From positions 1 to 64,000 of the forward strand of contig JAAYJU010000180.1 of NCBI GenBank assembly GCA_012522735.1: a stretch of 64,000 bases of DNA, read 5' to 3'. This DNA comes from Clostridiales bacterium. Its GTDB lineage: Bacteria > Bacillota > Clostridia > Lachnospirales > Lachnospiraceae. Shown in pieces: positions 43,894 to 52,128 of this stretch (position 1 is its first letter; the number at the start of each line of letters is the position of its first letter). Below the pieces are notes generated by a model. That model was not told where the DNA came from. It searched no databases and worked only from the letters and a program-made list of their open reading frames with translations. A program made the translations under genes and the position numbers.

Positions 43894-44024
43894 TAAGCAG
43901 ATTAGAGCTCGGAAGCTACACTTCCTCGCTCGCGTTGCACTTATCCATGCCAATCATCTCGCTTTATTATGACATAAAACATGTCACAATAAAACGTGCT
44001 GATTATCATGGACTAATCTGCTTA
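43894..44024 (-). repeat. Hairpin leader element, copy 2 (padR leader)
   Basis: 131 bp with perfect 12-bp ends. Read toward padR: TAAGCAGATTAG, TCCATG...CATGGA long hairpin (6-bp base plus TGATT/AATCA, AATAAA/TTTATT, TGACAT/ATGTCA helices), GGATAAGTGCAAC, short hairpin GGAAG-TGTAG-CTTCC, GAGCT, CTAATCTGCTTA. It lies 27 bases downstream of the -10, hence within the transcript, and 40 bases before the padR start. The remainder of 43854-44199 holds the promoter and a hairpin. Confidence 0.87.
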
Positions 44025-44050
44025 TTCGCGCATAGTATTATTTTAGCAAT

Positions 44051-44079
44051 ACTATACATCATATAATATTATATGTCAA
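44051..44079 (-). promoter_or_regulatory. Sigma-A promoter of the padR operon
   Basis: Minus strand TTGACA and TATAGT with 17-base spacing. The spacer ATAATATTATAT is palindromic and could be a PadR operator. Confidence 0.8.
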
Positions 44080-44102
44080 TAGGGTATTATATTATTATAT
44101 AA

Positions 44103-44131
44103 AAAACCAGGATGTTTCTATCCTGGTTTTA
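44103..44131 (-). terminator. Hairpin upstream of the padR promoter
   Basis: AAAACCAGGAT-loop-ATCCTGGTTTT with T and A runs on both sides. On the minus strand it would stop transcripts arriving from the NlpC/P60 gene, which would run antisense across the DUF6774 gene. Confidence 0.6.
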
Positions 44132-44199
44132 AAAACTTTTTATTTGTACATAAACTAGTTTGCTAATTATACATATATTACATAATAGAGGTGATTATT

Positions 44200-44424
44200 A
44201 TGGATGAATGTGAACTTGTCGTTTTTGTTTCTTCTATTGCATGCTCTCTTTCAAAATGTTGTTCAACTGACGATTTAGCCATTTTATCCGCAGTTTTTAC
44301 TCAACTTGGAGATTCATTAGCAACTATTCTCACCAAAAGAGAGTTATGTGATAAGATTGTTACTAATAATAAAATAATCAATAATGATATGAATATTGAC
44401 AATAAGAAAGATGAAAACGATTAG
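44200..44424 (+). CDS. DUF6774-type small protein
   Basis: 74 residues, MDECELVVFVSSIACSLSKC followed by DDLAILSAVFTQLGDSLATI and a polar, Asn-rich tail. The cysteine-containing helix and the AVFTQLGDSLATIL helix match the small DUF6774 family of Clostridia; function unknown. Start after AGAGGTGATTATT, preferred over an ATG nine bases upstream. A GATGAAAAC/GTTTTCATC hairpin spans the stop codon and probably terminates the transcript. Confidence 0.7.
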   Translation: MDECELVVFVSSIACSLSKCCSTDDLAILSAVFTQLGDSLATILTKRELCDKIVTNNKIINNDMNIDNKKDEND

Positions 44425-44440
44425 GTTTTCATCTCTCTTT
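44410..44440 (+). terminator. Terminator overlapping the DUF6774 stop codon
   Basis: GATGAAAAC-GATTA-GGTTTTCATC followed by TCTCTTT; the stop codon TAG lies in the loop. Confidence 0.65.
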
Positions 44441-44475
44441 ATCGACTTTATATGGTAGCAGATACGGTACCGAAA

Positions 44476-45537
44476 CTATCTGTTTATGTAACTTACTACT
44501 CTATAGGGAGTTCTATAGTTGTAATTCTTTATATTGATGCCTTCTTTTCTGCTGGCGGCTCCTATTACTTTACCGTTACCTATGTACATGGCCACGTGAT
44601 TAACTACTCCGTTCTTTCTATAGAAGATCAAATCACCGGGTTGCATATTATTTATAGATACTCTTCTGCCACCATTTGCTTGTTGTCTGGAGGTTCTGGG
44701 AATATATATACCGAAGTTCTTTAGTACGGATTGTGTAAAGCCTGAACAGTCAGCACCTCTAGTTAAGCTGGTTCCGCCCCATACATAGGGATTTCCTTTA
44801 AATCTTAAGGCATAGTTTACTATTTGCTGTCTAAGGGATGAGACCTTCTTGCTCTCCTGCATCCCTTGTCTTTCTTTTTCAAGCTTTATTATCGCTTGCT
44901 CTTCCTCTATGGATATAGCTTGCTTCAAATCTATCTTAATATCTACGTAGTCTGCAGATACATATCCTGTTTTATCTCCTACTGATATCTTTACCCAATC
45001 ATTATTTTCCTCCAGAACTTCAAATATTTGTCCCTTGGGAATCTGAGTTACTACTGATGAATTGGTACCAGCCTTTGATCTGACATTTAGTATATTTGCC
45101 TTAACAATAGCCAGGCTGGTTTTAGCTTTGTCAACCAACGGATATACATCAATACCGGTTATTAAATAATCCGACATTATGTACCCTGTTACATTTCCTG
45201 ATTTAATCTTAAGCCATTCCCCTTCTGTCTCAAGAACTGTAGCTGCCGCCTTATTATATAGCTTTCCTAACACCTTACTGTTAGTATTTGCTTCACTTCT
45301 TATGTTTACATAATTAGCAACATTTGCTATTGCTAAATCCTGATATTCTATGATAGGATCAAGAATATTACTTATTTCCCTTGCTCCTATTTCAGGATTT
45401 ATACTTATATCATTTAACAAAACCGTAATACCTGCAATCGGCTGTCCTGCAGAAGCATATGCGGTTTTAGTCCCTCCCATTAATGCCAATGAACCTATCA
45501 TACAATATGTAGCAATCTTTCGTGCCCTTCTAGTCAT
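44476..45537 (-). CDS. SH3-domain NlpC/P60 cell-wall hydrolase
   Basis: 353 residues: signal peptide (MTRRARKIATYCMIGSLALM...AYA), two bacterial SH3 domains (about 75-135, YVNIRSEANTNSKVLGKLYN; about 145-205, ILNVRSKAGTNSSVVTQIPK), a coiled linker, and a C-terminal NlpC/P60 domain with catalytic Cys in GADCSGFTQSVLKNFG and His in VVNHVAMYIGNGKVIGAA. A secreted peptidoglycan endopeptidase. The start follows CTGGAGGATTTT. Confidence 0.95.
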   Translation of the reverse strand: MTRRARKIATYCMIGSLALMGGTKTAYASAGQPIAGITVLLNDISINPEIGAREISNILDPIIEYQDLAIANVANYVNIRSEANTNSKVLGKLYNKAAATVLETEGEWLKIKSGNVTGYIMSDYLITGIDVYPLVDKAKTSLAIVKANILNVRSKAGTNSSVVTQIPKGQIFEVLEENNDWVKISVGDKTGYVSADYVDIKIDLKQAISIEEEQAIIKLEKERQGMQESKKVSSLRQQIVNYALRFKGNPYVWGGTSLTRGADCSGFTQSVLKNFGIYIPRTSRQQANGGRRVSINNMQPGDLIFYRKNGVVNHVAMYIGNGKVIGAASRKEGINIKNYNYRTPYRVVSYINR

Positions 45538-45646
45538 AAAATCCTCCAGTTGTTTCAATTTTAATTATTACATAAATGTTAAATATGTTACAAAAGTATT
45601 ATACTATATGTTATTAAAAAATGCATGTGGAAACTTTTACATATTA

Positions 45647-45655
45647 TGATATAAT
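45647..45655 (+). promoter_or_regulatory. Extended -10 promoter upstream of rqcH
   Basis: TGATATAAT, an extended -10, with no clear -35. It lies 10 bases before hairpin element copy 3, so the element would be in the rqcH leader. Confidence 0.45.
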
Positions 45656-45664
45656 GTCCACGCA

Positions 45665-45819
45665 TAAGCAGATTAGGCCAAGATAAAAAATACATTTTAT
45701 ATAACATTCTCTTTATGTTATAATAAAATGTATTATTTATCTTGGATAAGTGCAACGTGAATCGGTTTAGCAAGCTAAACCTTTAAAAATGCGAAGCATT
45801 CGAGCTCCTAATCTGCTTA
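45665..45819 (+). repeat. Hairpin leader element, copy 3 (rqcH leader)
   Basis: 155 bp with perfect 12-bp ends. Read toward rqcH: TAAGCAGATTAG, CCAAGATAAA...TTTATCTTGG (10 bp) extended by ATACATTTTAT/ATAAAATGTAT and ATAACAT/ATGTTAT helices, GGATAAGTGCAAC, two short hairpins (GGTTTAGC-AA-GCTAAACC and AATGC-GAA-GCATT), CGAGCT, CTAATCTGCTTA. It ends 35 bases before the rqcH ATG. The rest of 45538-45854 shows only the promoter motif. Confidence 0.87.
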
Positions 45820-45854
45820 CTCACGATATAACACTTACACTCTTGGAGGTCCTT

Positions 45855-47624
45855 ATGGCATTAGACGGAATTGTAATTGCAAATATTGTAGATGAATTAA
45901 GAAGCACCCTGCTTGGGGGTAGAATTAATAAGATTGCTCAGCCCGAGAAGGACGAGCTTTTGATAACTATAAAAGGACAGGATAGAAAAGCTTACAAATT
46001 ATTCCTTAGCGCCAGTGCAGGTATGCCTTTGGTTTACCTGACAGAGAATACAAAGACCAGCCCCATAACAGCCCCGAATTTTTGTATGCTTCTTCGCAAA
46101 CATCTTAACAACGGTAAAATACTTGATATTACACAGCCTAGGCTAGAGCGAATTATATCTTTTAAGCTAGAGCATATGGATGAGCTGGGTGATTTGGGAA
46201 TCAAGCATCTCATCATCGAGCTTATGGGTAAGCATAGCAATATAATATTCTGTGATGAAGCTATGACCATTATCGATAGCATTAAGCGAGTTAACCAATT
46301 TATGAGCTCGGTTCGTGAGGTCCTTCCCGGAAGGAAGTACTTTATTCCAGAGACCACTAATAAGCTTGACCCTCTAACTATTGATTACACTGCCTTTAGT
46401 GATAATATATTAAGTAAGGCACAACCTATCGGAAAAGCAATATATACAGGGCTTACGGGTATCAGCCCCCTAATTGCAAATGAAATATGCCATAGGTCTT
46501 CTATCGATGCAAACCTATCGACCTCAGCACTTAATGAGGATACGGGACTCCATCTTTATCGTAATTTTGAGAGAGTCATACAGCTTGTTAAGGATAATGA
46601 ATTTTCACCTAATATCGTTATGGGGGAGCGAGGGCCAATAGAATTCTCCAGTATTCCTCTGACCTGTTATTCTGGTCATGAAATATATAGCCTATCATCT
46701 GCATCCTCCATGCTTGAGACTTATTATGCAAGCAAAAATGCTACATCTAGGATGCATCAAAAGTCATCAGACCTTCGCAAGCTTGTCGCAAATGCTATTG
46801 AACGTTCCACTAAAAAATACGATTTACAGCTAAAACAGCTGAAGGATACAGAAAAAAGAGATAAGTATAAGGTATACGGCGAGCTTATAACAGCCTTTGG
46901 TTACGGATTGGAGCAGGGTGCAAAGGAGCTAATAGCAGAGGATTACTATAATAACAATGAGGAAATTAAGATTCCTCTTGATCCCCTACTTTCACCAATA
47001 GAAAATGCCAGAAAATATTTTGAAAGGTATAATAAGCTTAAGAGGACCTTTGAAGCATTAACCTCTTTAATTAAAGAAACTAAGGACGAAATAGAACACT
47101 TAGAATCCATTAGAACATCCTTGGAAATGGCCACTGATGAGCATGATTTGGCCCAGCTTCGGCATGAGCTTATGGAATATGGATATATCAAGAGGAGGTT
47201 TAACCTTAAGAAAGGTGAGCTTAAAAGTGCAGGCGGTAAAAATTCCAAAAGCAAGCCCTTCCACTATATCTCTTCTGATGGATATCATATCTATGTAGGG
47301 AAAAACAATTATCAGAATGAAGAGCTTACCTTTAAGCTGGCTGATGGTAATGACTGGTGGTTCCATGCTAAGAACCTACCCGGCTCCCATGTAATTGTAA
47401 AATCCGGGGGAAATGAGCTACCTGATAGAACATTTGAAGAAGCAGCAAGACTTGCAGCCTATTACAGCGGGGCTAAGGAAGCAGATAAGGTTGAAATAGA
47501 CTATACAGAAAGAAAGAATATAAAAAAGCCAGCCGGTAAAGCACCGGGCTTTGTCATATATAGCACTAACTATTCCATGGTAGCAGGTACAGATATCTCG
47601 GATATTAGGAAGGCTGAGGATTAG
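45855..47624 (+). CDS. rqcH: Ribosome quality control protein RqcH (NFACT/FbpA family)
   Basis: RqcH binds the large subunit of stalled ribosomes and adds C-terminal alanine tails. In order: NFACT-N domain (MALDGIVIANIVDELRSTLL, GGRINKIAQPEKDELLI), HhH, long coiled coil (about 260-430) and NFACT-R with GYHIYVGKNNYQNEELTFK, ADGNDWWFHAKNLPGSHVIV and PDRTFEEAARLAAYYSG. 589 residues. Start after GGAGGTCCTT; the upstream in-frame codons lie in the hairpin element. Confidence 0.96.
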   Translation: MALDGIVIANIVDELRSTLLGGRINKIAQPEKDELLITIKGQDRKAYKLFLSASAGMPLVYLTENTKTSPITAPNFCMLLRKHLNNGKILDITQPRLERIISFKLEHMDELGDLGIKHLIIELMGKHSNIIFCDEAMTIIDSIKRVNQFMSSVREVLPGRKYFIPETTNKLDPLTIDYTAFSDNILSKAQPIGKAIYTGLTGISPLIANEICHRSSIDANLSTSALNEDTGLHLYRNFERVIQLVKDNEFSPNIVMGERGPIEFSSIPLTCYSGHEIYSLSSASSMLETYYASKNATSRMHQKSSDLRKLVANAIERSTKKYDLQLKQLKDTEKRDKYKVYGELITAFGYGLEQGAKELIAEDYYNNNEEIKIPLDPLLSPIENARKYFERYNKLKRTFEALTSLIKETKDEIEHLESIRTSLEMATDEHDLAQLRHELMEYGYIKRRFNLKKGELKSAGGKNSKSKPFHYISSDGYHIYVGKNNYQNEELTFKLADGNDWWFHAKNLPGSHVIVKSGGNELPDRTFEEAARLAAYYSGAKEADKVEIDYTERKNIKKPAGKAPGFVIYSTNYSMVAGTDISDIRKAED

Positions 47625-47694
47625 TTGATTCTAACAATGGTATTGTCCTAATAAAAAAATTATTAATAGGGTTAATAAGAGGAGGTAGATAAAT

Positions 47695-48510
47695 ATGATA
47701 AAAGCAGACTTTCATGTACATTCTGAATTCTCCAGTGATGGTAAGTCTACTATGGAGGAGATGATTAATCAGGGAATTAAGCTAGGCTTAGAAACCATAT
47801 GCTTTACTGATCATATGGATTATGACTATCCTAGTATATATAAATATTCCTTTCAATTAGAGATAGATGATTATCTAGAGAAGCTTAAGATTATGAAGGA
47901 TAAATACAAATCAAAGATTGAGATTCTTACCGGAATAGAGCTTGGAATACAGCCCCATGTAATTGATCGCATGAATGAGCTTGTAAGCAAATATTCTTTT
48001 GATTTCATTATAGGCTCTGTCCACGTTGTAGACCAGATTGATCCATATTACCCGGAGTACTGGGAGAACAGGTCTGAAGAGGAAGGAATACTAAGATGCT
48101 TTAAAGCTATAAAGGAAGGCTGTGAAAGCTTTCAAGGATTTAATGTATGTGGGCATATCGACTACATTATCAGATACACACCTAGTACTAAGGTAGAGTA
48201 TAATGAATACTCCTATCCATATTATGCAGATGTCATAGATGAGATCCTAGAGACTCTAATAAAACACGGAAAAGGAATTGAACTCAATACCTCTGGATAC
48301 AAATACGGCCTTGGGCATCCTCATCCCAAGACCGAGATTTTAAAAAGATATAAAGAGCTGGGTGGTGAAATAATCACCATAGGTTCCGATGCCCACTTAC
48401 CCGAGCATCTATGCTTCGACTTTGAACGGGCCGCAAACCTACTAAAATCAATCGGCTATGACTATTACACCACCTTCAAAGAGGGCAAACCCATCATGAA
48501 AAAAATATAG
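47695..48510 (+). CDS. Histidinol-phosphatase, PHP family (HisJ-like)
   Basis: PHP-domain phosphatase of 271 residues. Metal ligands appear in ADFHVHSEFSSDG, CFTDHMDYDYP, GIELGIQPHV, IGSVHVVDQ, NVCGHIDYIIRY and IGSDAHLPEH. The HisJ-type insertion is present, so histidinol phosphate is the likely substrate, though other sugar phosphates are possible without his genes nearby. Start after AAGAGGAGGTAGATAAAT. Confidence 0.88.
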   Translation: MIKADFHVHSEFSSDGKSTMEEMINQGIKLGLETICFTDHMDYDYPSIYKYSFQLEIDDYLEKLKIMKDKYKSKIEILTGIELGIQPHVIDRMNELVSKYSFDFIIGSVHVVDQIDPYYPEYWENRSEEEGILRCFKAIKEGCESFQGFNVCGHIDYIIRYTPSTKVEYNEYSYPYYADVIDEILETLIKHGKGIELNTSGYKYGLGHPHPKTEILKRYKELGGEIITIGSDAHLPEHLCFDFERAANLLKSIGYDYYTTFKEGKPIMKKI

Positions 48511-48573
48511 AGCCCCTTACCAATAAGTGTGTGAGGGAACCCTATATACGAACTCGCTTTTTCTTTTTATTAA

Positions 48574-49713
48574 TTACTTGATTGTCCCTCCACCGATAAC
48601 GTAGTCGTCCTGATAGAAGACTGCTGCCTGTCCGGGAGTTACCGCCCTCTGGGGCTCATCAAATACACATAGGATTTCATCCGCTGCCGTTCTTTTAATG
48701 GTGCAACTTGCACCATTATGACTGTAGCGGATTTTTGCATTTACCACCATTTCATCTTCCAGGTTCTCAATTGCCATGAAATTCAAGTCACCTACATAAA
48801 AACGATCTGTAAATACATCTCCTGCATCACCGAGTATCACCTCATTGGTCTGTGGGTCTAGCTTCATAACAAAGACCGGCCTTCCAAGAGCAATGTTTAA
48901 GCCCTTTCTTTGCCCTATAGTATAATGGGCTAAGCCCTGATGCTTTCCGAGGATGTTTCCGGAGCTGTCAACAAAATTACCTGGAGTAAATCCATAGCCA
49001 GCACTCTCCATGTTCCTCATATATAGTGCTCTCTTCTCCTCTATAATCCTCTTATTATCCTCATCTTCTAGATATTCCTTAATAAATCCTGCGTAGTCAT
49101 TACCTGCAACAAAGCAAATTTCTTGACTGTCTGGCTTATTTGCCACAGGAAGCTTTAGCTCATTTGCAATAGCTCTAATCTCATCCTTAGAGTAGGCCCC
49201 GACTGGCATCAGTGTATGCTCAAGCTGATATTGAGTAAGATTATATAAAGCATAGGTTTGGTCCTTTGCCTTAGTTACTGAATTCTTAATTGCATATCTT
49301 CCGTTAGGAAGCCTATCTATGGAAGCATAATGTCCAGTGGCTATATAATCAGCACCTATGGATAAGGATCTTGCTAGAAGTGCTTCCCATTTTACAAATC
49401 TATTACATGCAATACAAGGATTCGGGGTTCGTGCCATAACATATTCGGATACGAAATAATCTATGACAGACTCCTTGAATTCCTTTCTAAAATTCATAAC
49501 ATAGTGTGGAATATCTAAAACAGAAGCAACTCTTCTGGAATCTTCAACTGCTCCAAGTCCACAGCAGCCACCACTTTCAGATATTGAGCATACGTCCTCA
49601 TCCTGCCAAATCTGCATAGTAACACCTATGACATCATGTCCTTGCTTTTTTAAAAGGTATGCCGCTACAGAGGAATCAACTCCTCCTGACATTCCAACTA
49701 CAACCTTCTGCAT
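48574..49713 (-). CDS. mnmA: tRNA-specific 2-thiouridylase
   Basis: Installs the 2-thio group on U34 of Lys, Glu and Gln tRNAs, with sulfur from IscS. PP-loop GMSGGVDSSVAAYLL, the two catalytic cysteines in TPNPCIACNRFVKW and SQEICFVAGNDY, and ATGHYASI are present. 379 residues; start MQKVVVGM after TTGGAGATAGA. Last gene of the iscR-iscS-iscU-mnmA operon, which supplies its sulfur donor. Confidence 0.97.
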   Translation of the reverse strand: MQKVVVGMSGGVDSSVAAYLLKKQGHDVIGVTMQIWQDEDVCSISESGGCCGLGAVEDSRRVASVLDIPHYVMNFRKEFKESVIDYFVSEYVMARTPNPCIACNRFVKWEALLARSLSIGADYIATGHYASIDRLPNGRYAIKNSVTKAKDQTYALYNLTQYQLEHTLMPVGAYSKDEIRAIANELKLPVANKPDSQEICFVAGNDYAGFIKEYLEDEDNKRIIEEKRALYMRNMESAGYGFTPGNFVDSSGNILGKHQGLAHYTIGQRKGLNIALGRPVFVMKLDPQTNEVILGDAGDVFTDRFYVGDLNFMAIENLEDEMVVNAKIRYSHNGASCTIKRTAADEILCVFDEPQRAVTPGQAAVFYQDDYVIGGGTIK

Positions 49714-49734
49714 TCTATCTCCAATCTTCAAGTC

Positions 49735-50178
49735 TTAATAGACTATTTCTTCCTTTTCCTCTTCCTCATGAATATCGGACTTAGGCTTTTCTAAACCCTC
49801 TATCTTAATGCCCTTTCTCTCTGCATAATCCCATAAAGCCGCGTGAATTGCTTCTTCTGCAAGAAGTGAGCAATGAACCTTTACTGGGGGCAAACCATCA
49901 AGAGCTTCAACAACTGCTTTATTTGTAACCTTAAGAGCATCCTCTACGGTCTTTCCCTTAACCAGTTCTGTTGCAATACTACTTGTAGCAACCGCAGCTC
50001 CGCATCCAAAGGTCTTAAATTTTACATCATTAATAATACCCTTATCATCTATATCCAGATACATTCTCATGATATCTCCACATTTGGCATTTCCTACGGT
50101 TCCAACGCCGCTAGGATTTTCGATTTCTCCCATGTTTCTTGGATTTGAAAAATGATCCATAACTTTTTTTGTATACAT
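49735..50178 (-). CDS. iscU: Iron-sulfur cluster scaffold IscU/NifU N-terminal type
   Basis: Scaffold on which Fe-S clusters are built from IscS sulfur. Cluster ligands lie in GNAKCGDIMRMYL (Cys plus Asp), KTFGCGAAVATSS and KVHCSLLAEEAI; 147 residues with an acidic C-terminal tail. It lies 45 bases after iscS and 21 before mnmA. Confidence 0.95.
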   Translation of the reverse strand: MYTKKVMDHFSNPRNMGEIENPSGVGTVGNAKCGDIMRMYLDIDDKGIINDVKFKTFGCGAAVATSSIATELVKGKTVEDALKVTNKAVVEALDGLPPVKVHCSLLAEEAIHAALWDYAERKGIKIEGLEKPKSDIHEEEEKEEIVY

Positions 50179-50223
50179 AATATTTCCTCCATTTATCTGA
50201 TTGTATTGGTTCTACCAATATTC

Positions 50224-51402
50224 TTATCTTCTACGAACAAAGTCCTCATACAAGGGTGACATTTTCCTAAGCTTATCTACTATCTCCTTGATTTTATCAA
50301 CCGTATAATCTAGCTCCTCTATTGTATTCGCCTCACTTAAGGTAAGCCTTAGAGAACCATGAGCTATCTCATGGGGTAGACCTATTGATAAAAGGACATG
50401 GGAAGGGTCTAAAGAACCCGACGTACATGCTGAACCGCTGGATGCACAGATATTGTTCATATCCAGCATTATAAGCAAAGATTCTCCTTCTATAAATTGA
50501 AAGCTAAAGTTAGCATTGTTAGGAAGTCTCTTGCTTCTATGGCCGTTAAGCCTGGTATATGGAACTTCCGCAAGAACCCGTTTTATCAAATATTCCCGAA
50601 GCTCTGTCTCCTTCTTGGTTCTTTCCTTCATGGTAGTCATGGCAAGCTCCACAGCTTTTCCAAAGCCTACTGCAAATGGAACATTTTCAGTTCCTGCCCG
50701 TCTACCTCTTTCCTGAGCACCTCCATGGATAAAGGAACGAATTTTTATACCTTTTCTTATATATAAGCAACCTATGCCTTTTGGCCCGTTTAACTTATGA
50801 GCGCTGGCACTAAGCATGTCTATTCCAAGATCATCTACATCTATATCCAGCTGACCAAATGCCTGTACTGCATCTGTATGAAATAATATTTTATTCCTTT
50901 TTGCGATTTCTCCTATTTCCTTAATGGGTTGGATTGTACCTATTTCATTATTAGCAAACATTATAGAGATTAGTATTGTTGTAGGGCGAATGGCTTTCTC
51001 TAATTGATCTAATTTGACTATTCCGTACTCATCCACATCTATATAGCTTATCTCAAAACCTCTCTTCTGCAAATATTCACAGGTATGAAGAACTGCATGA
51101 TGCTCAATCTTTGATGTTATTATATGCTTTCCTTTGTCTTGGTAAGCCTCTGCAGTTGCTATAAGAGCCCAATTATCTGCTTCTGTTCCTCCTCCAGTAA
51201 AATAAATCTCTGCACTCTCGGTACCTAAAGCATTAGCTATGGTTAGTCTGGCTTCATCGAGAGCCTTTTTGTTCTGAGTGGCAAATTCATATACACTGGA
51301 TGGATTACCATACAGCTCACTAAAGTAAGGTAGCATAGCGTCTACGACCTCTGGCTTTGTCTTTGTAGTAGCCGCATTGTCAAGGTATATCTTCTTTTCC
51401 AT
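50224..51402 (-). CDS. iscS: Cysteine desulfurase
   Basis: PLP enzyme releasing sulfur from cysteine. YLDNAATTKTKPEVVDAML, the PLP region TSKIEHHAVLH, lysine in LSASAHKLNGPKGIGCLYIR, and the sulfur-accepting Cys in ICASSGSACTSGSLDPSHVL. 392 residues. The start MEKKIYLD follows AGGAGATGACCAC. Between iscR and this gene lies a remnant of the hairpin element (51437-51463). Confidence 0.96.
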   Translation of the reverse strand: MEKKIYLDNAATTKTKPEVVDAMLPYFSELYGNPSSVYEFATQNKKALDEARLTIANALGTESAEIYFTGGGTEADNWALIATAEAYQDKGKHIITSKIEHHAVLHTCEYLQKRGFEISYIDVDEYGIVKLDQLEKAIRPTTILISIMFANNEIGTIQPIKEIGEIAKRNKILFHTDAVQAFGQLDIDVDDLGIDMLSASAHKLNGPKGIGCLYIRKGIKIRSFIHGGAQERGRRAGTENVPFAVGFGKAVELAMTTMKERTKKETELREYLIKRVLAEVPYTRLNGHRSKRLPNNANFSFQFIEGESLLIMLDMNNICASSGSACTSGSLDPSHVLLSIGLPHEIAHGSLRLTLSEANTIEELDYTVDKIKEIVDKLRKMSPLYEDFVRRR

Positions 51403-51436
51403 GTGGTCATCTCCTAAATTATTAATCAATATGTCT

Positions 51437-51463
51437 TCCATGGACTAATCAGCTTATTCGTGT
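51437..51463 (-). repeat. Hairpin leader element remnant, copy 5 (iscR-iscS gap)
   Basis: Read toward iscS: CGAATAAGCTGATTAGTCCA, i.e. the outer arm with one change (T for A) and the start of the long hairpin, as in copy 2. The rest is missing. Same orientation as other copies and 35 bases before the iscS start. Confidence 0.6.
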
Positions 51464-51466
51464 ATA

Positions 51467-51937
51467 TTAGCATGTCTGATTAGCCTGACTTTCTTGCGTA
51501 ATACCTGCCTCTGCATTAACTCTCCTACTTTCAGCTACAAGGTCAGAAAGCATAATTCCATCCACCGCGTCATTTATACTATCACTTATACGCTTCCACA
51601 CATATTTTGTTACACATATATCTGAGTTGTCGCATGGTGTATCATTACTATTTATCTCATAGCAATCCACAGGACTTAAGTCTCCCTCCAAGGCACGCAA
51701 AATATCACCTACAGATATTTCCTCTGCAGGCATAGCCAATACATATCCACCCTGCGCTCCACGGATTCCATTGACAATACCTGCTTTCTTCAGCCTAGCC
51801 ACAAGCTGCTCAAGATAGTTCAAGGATATGCCCTGTCTTTCTGCAATCTGACTTAAGGCAACCGCCTCATCATCAGTATTAACCGCCAGGTCAACTACCG
51901 CTCTAAGTCCATATCTTCCTTTTGTAGTCAATTTCAT
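51467..51937 (-). CDS. iscR: Rrf2-family Fe-S regulator IscR
   Basis: Winged-helix Rrf2 protein of 156 residues. TTKGRYGLRAVVDLAVN at the start, recognition helix LNYLEQLVARLKKAGIV, GAQGGYVLA wing, and three cysteines in DCYEINSNDTPCDNSDIC that would bind a [2Fe-2S] cluster. First gene of the Fe-S operon, with a dyad operator upstream (51998-52024). Confidence 0.93.
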   Translation of the reverse strand: MKLTTKGRYGLRAVVDLAVNTDDEAVALSQIAERQGISLNYLEQLVARLKKAGIVNGIRGAQGGYVLAMPAEEISVGDILRALEGDLSPVDCYEINSNDTPCDNSDICVTKYVWKRISDSINDAVDGIMLSDLVAESRRVNAEAGITQESQANQTC

Positions 51938-51997
51938 GCTTACTCTCCATTCTACCAGTAAAGAGGAATTTTATTGGCTATTTATATCCCACCAATT

Positions 51998-52024
51998 TAA
52001 TTCCTATTAAATTACTCGGTATTA
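51998..52024. promoter_or_regulatory. Candidate IscR operator
   Basis: Dyad TAATTCC-N13-GGTATTA, 60 bases upstream of iscR, resembles the Rrf2/CymR-type motif TAATNCC...GGNATTA. Suggests autoregulation. Confidence 0.5.
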
Positions 52025-52128
52025 AATATATCATCACATGATAAAATTGTCAACAATAAAATGACTTATACATAAGTTTTTATTTGTTCAAATATATTAA
52101 TAAAGAAGAGACTGACGGGGTAAGAAAT

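Noticed and set aside
43894-44024. Integron attC-like site
   Set aside because: The imperfect long hairpins suggested attC, but the RYYYAAC/GTTRRRY core boxes are not placed correctly and no integrase or cassette layout exists.
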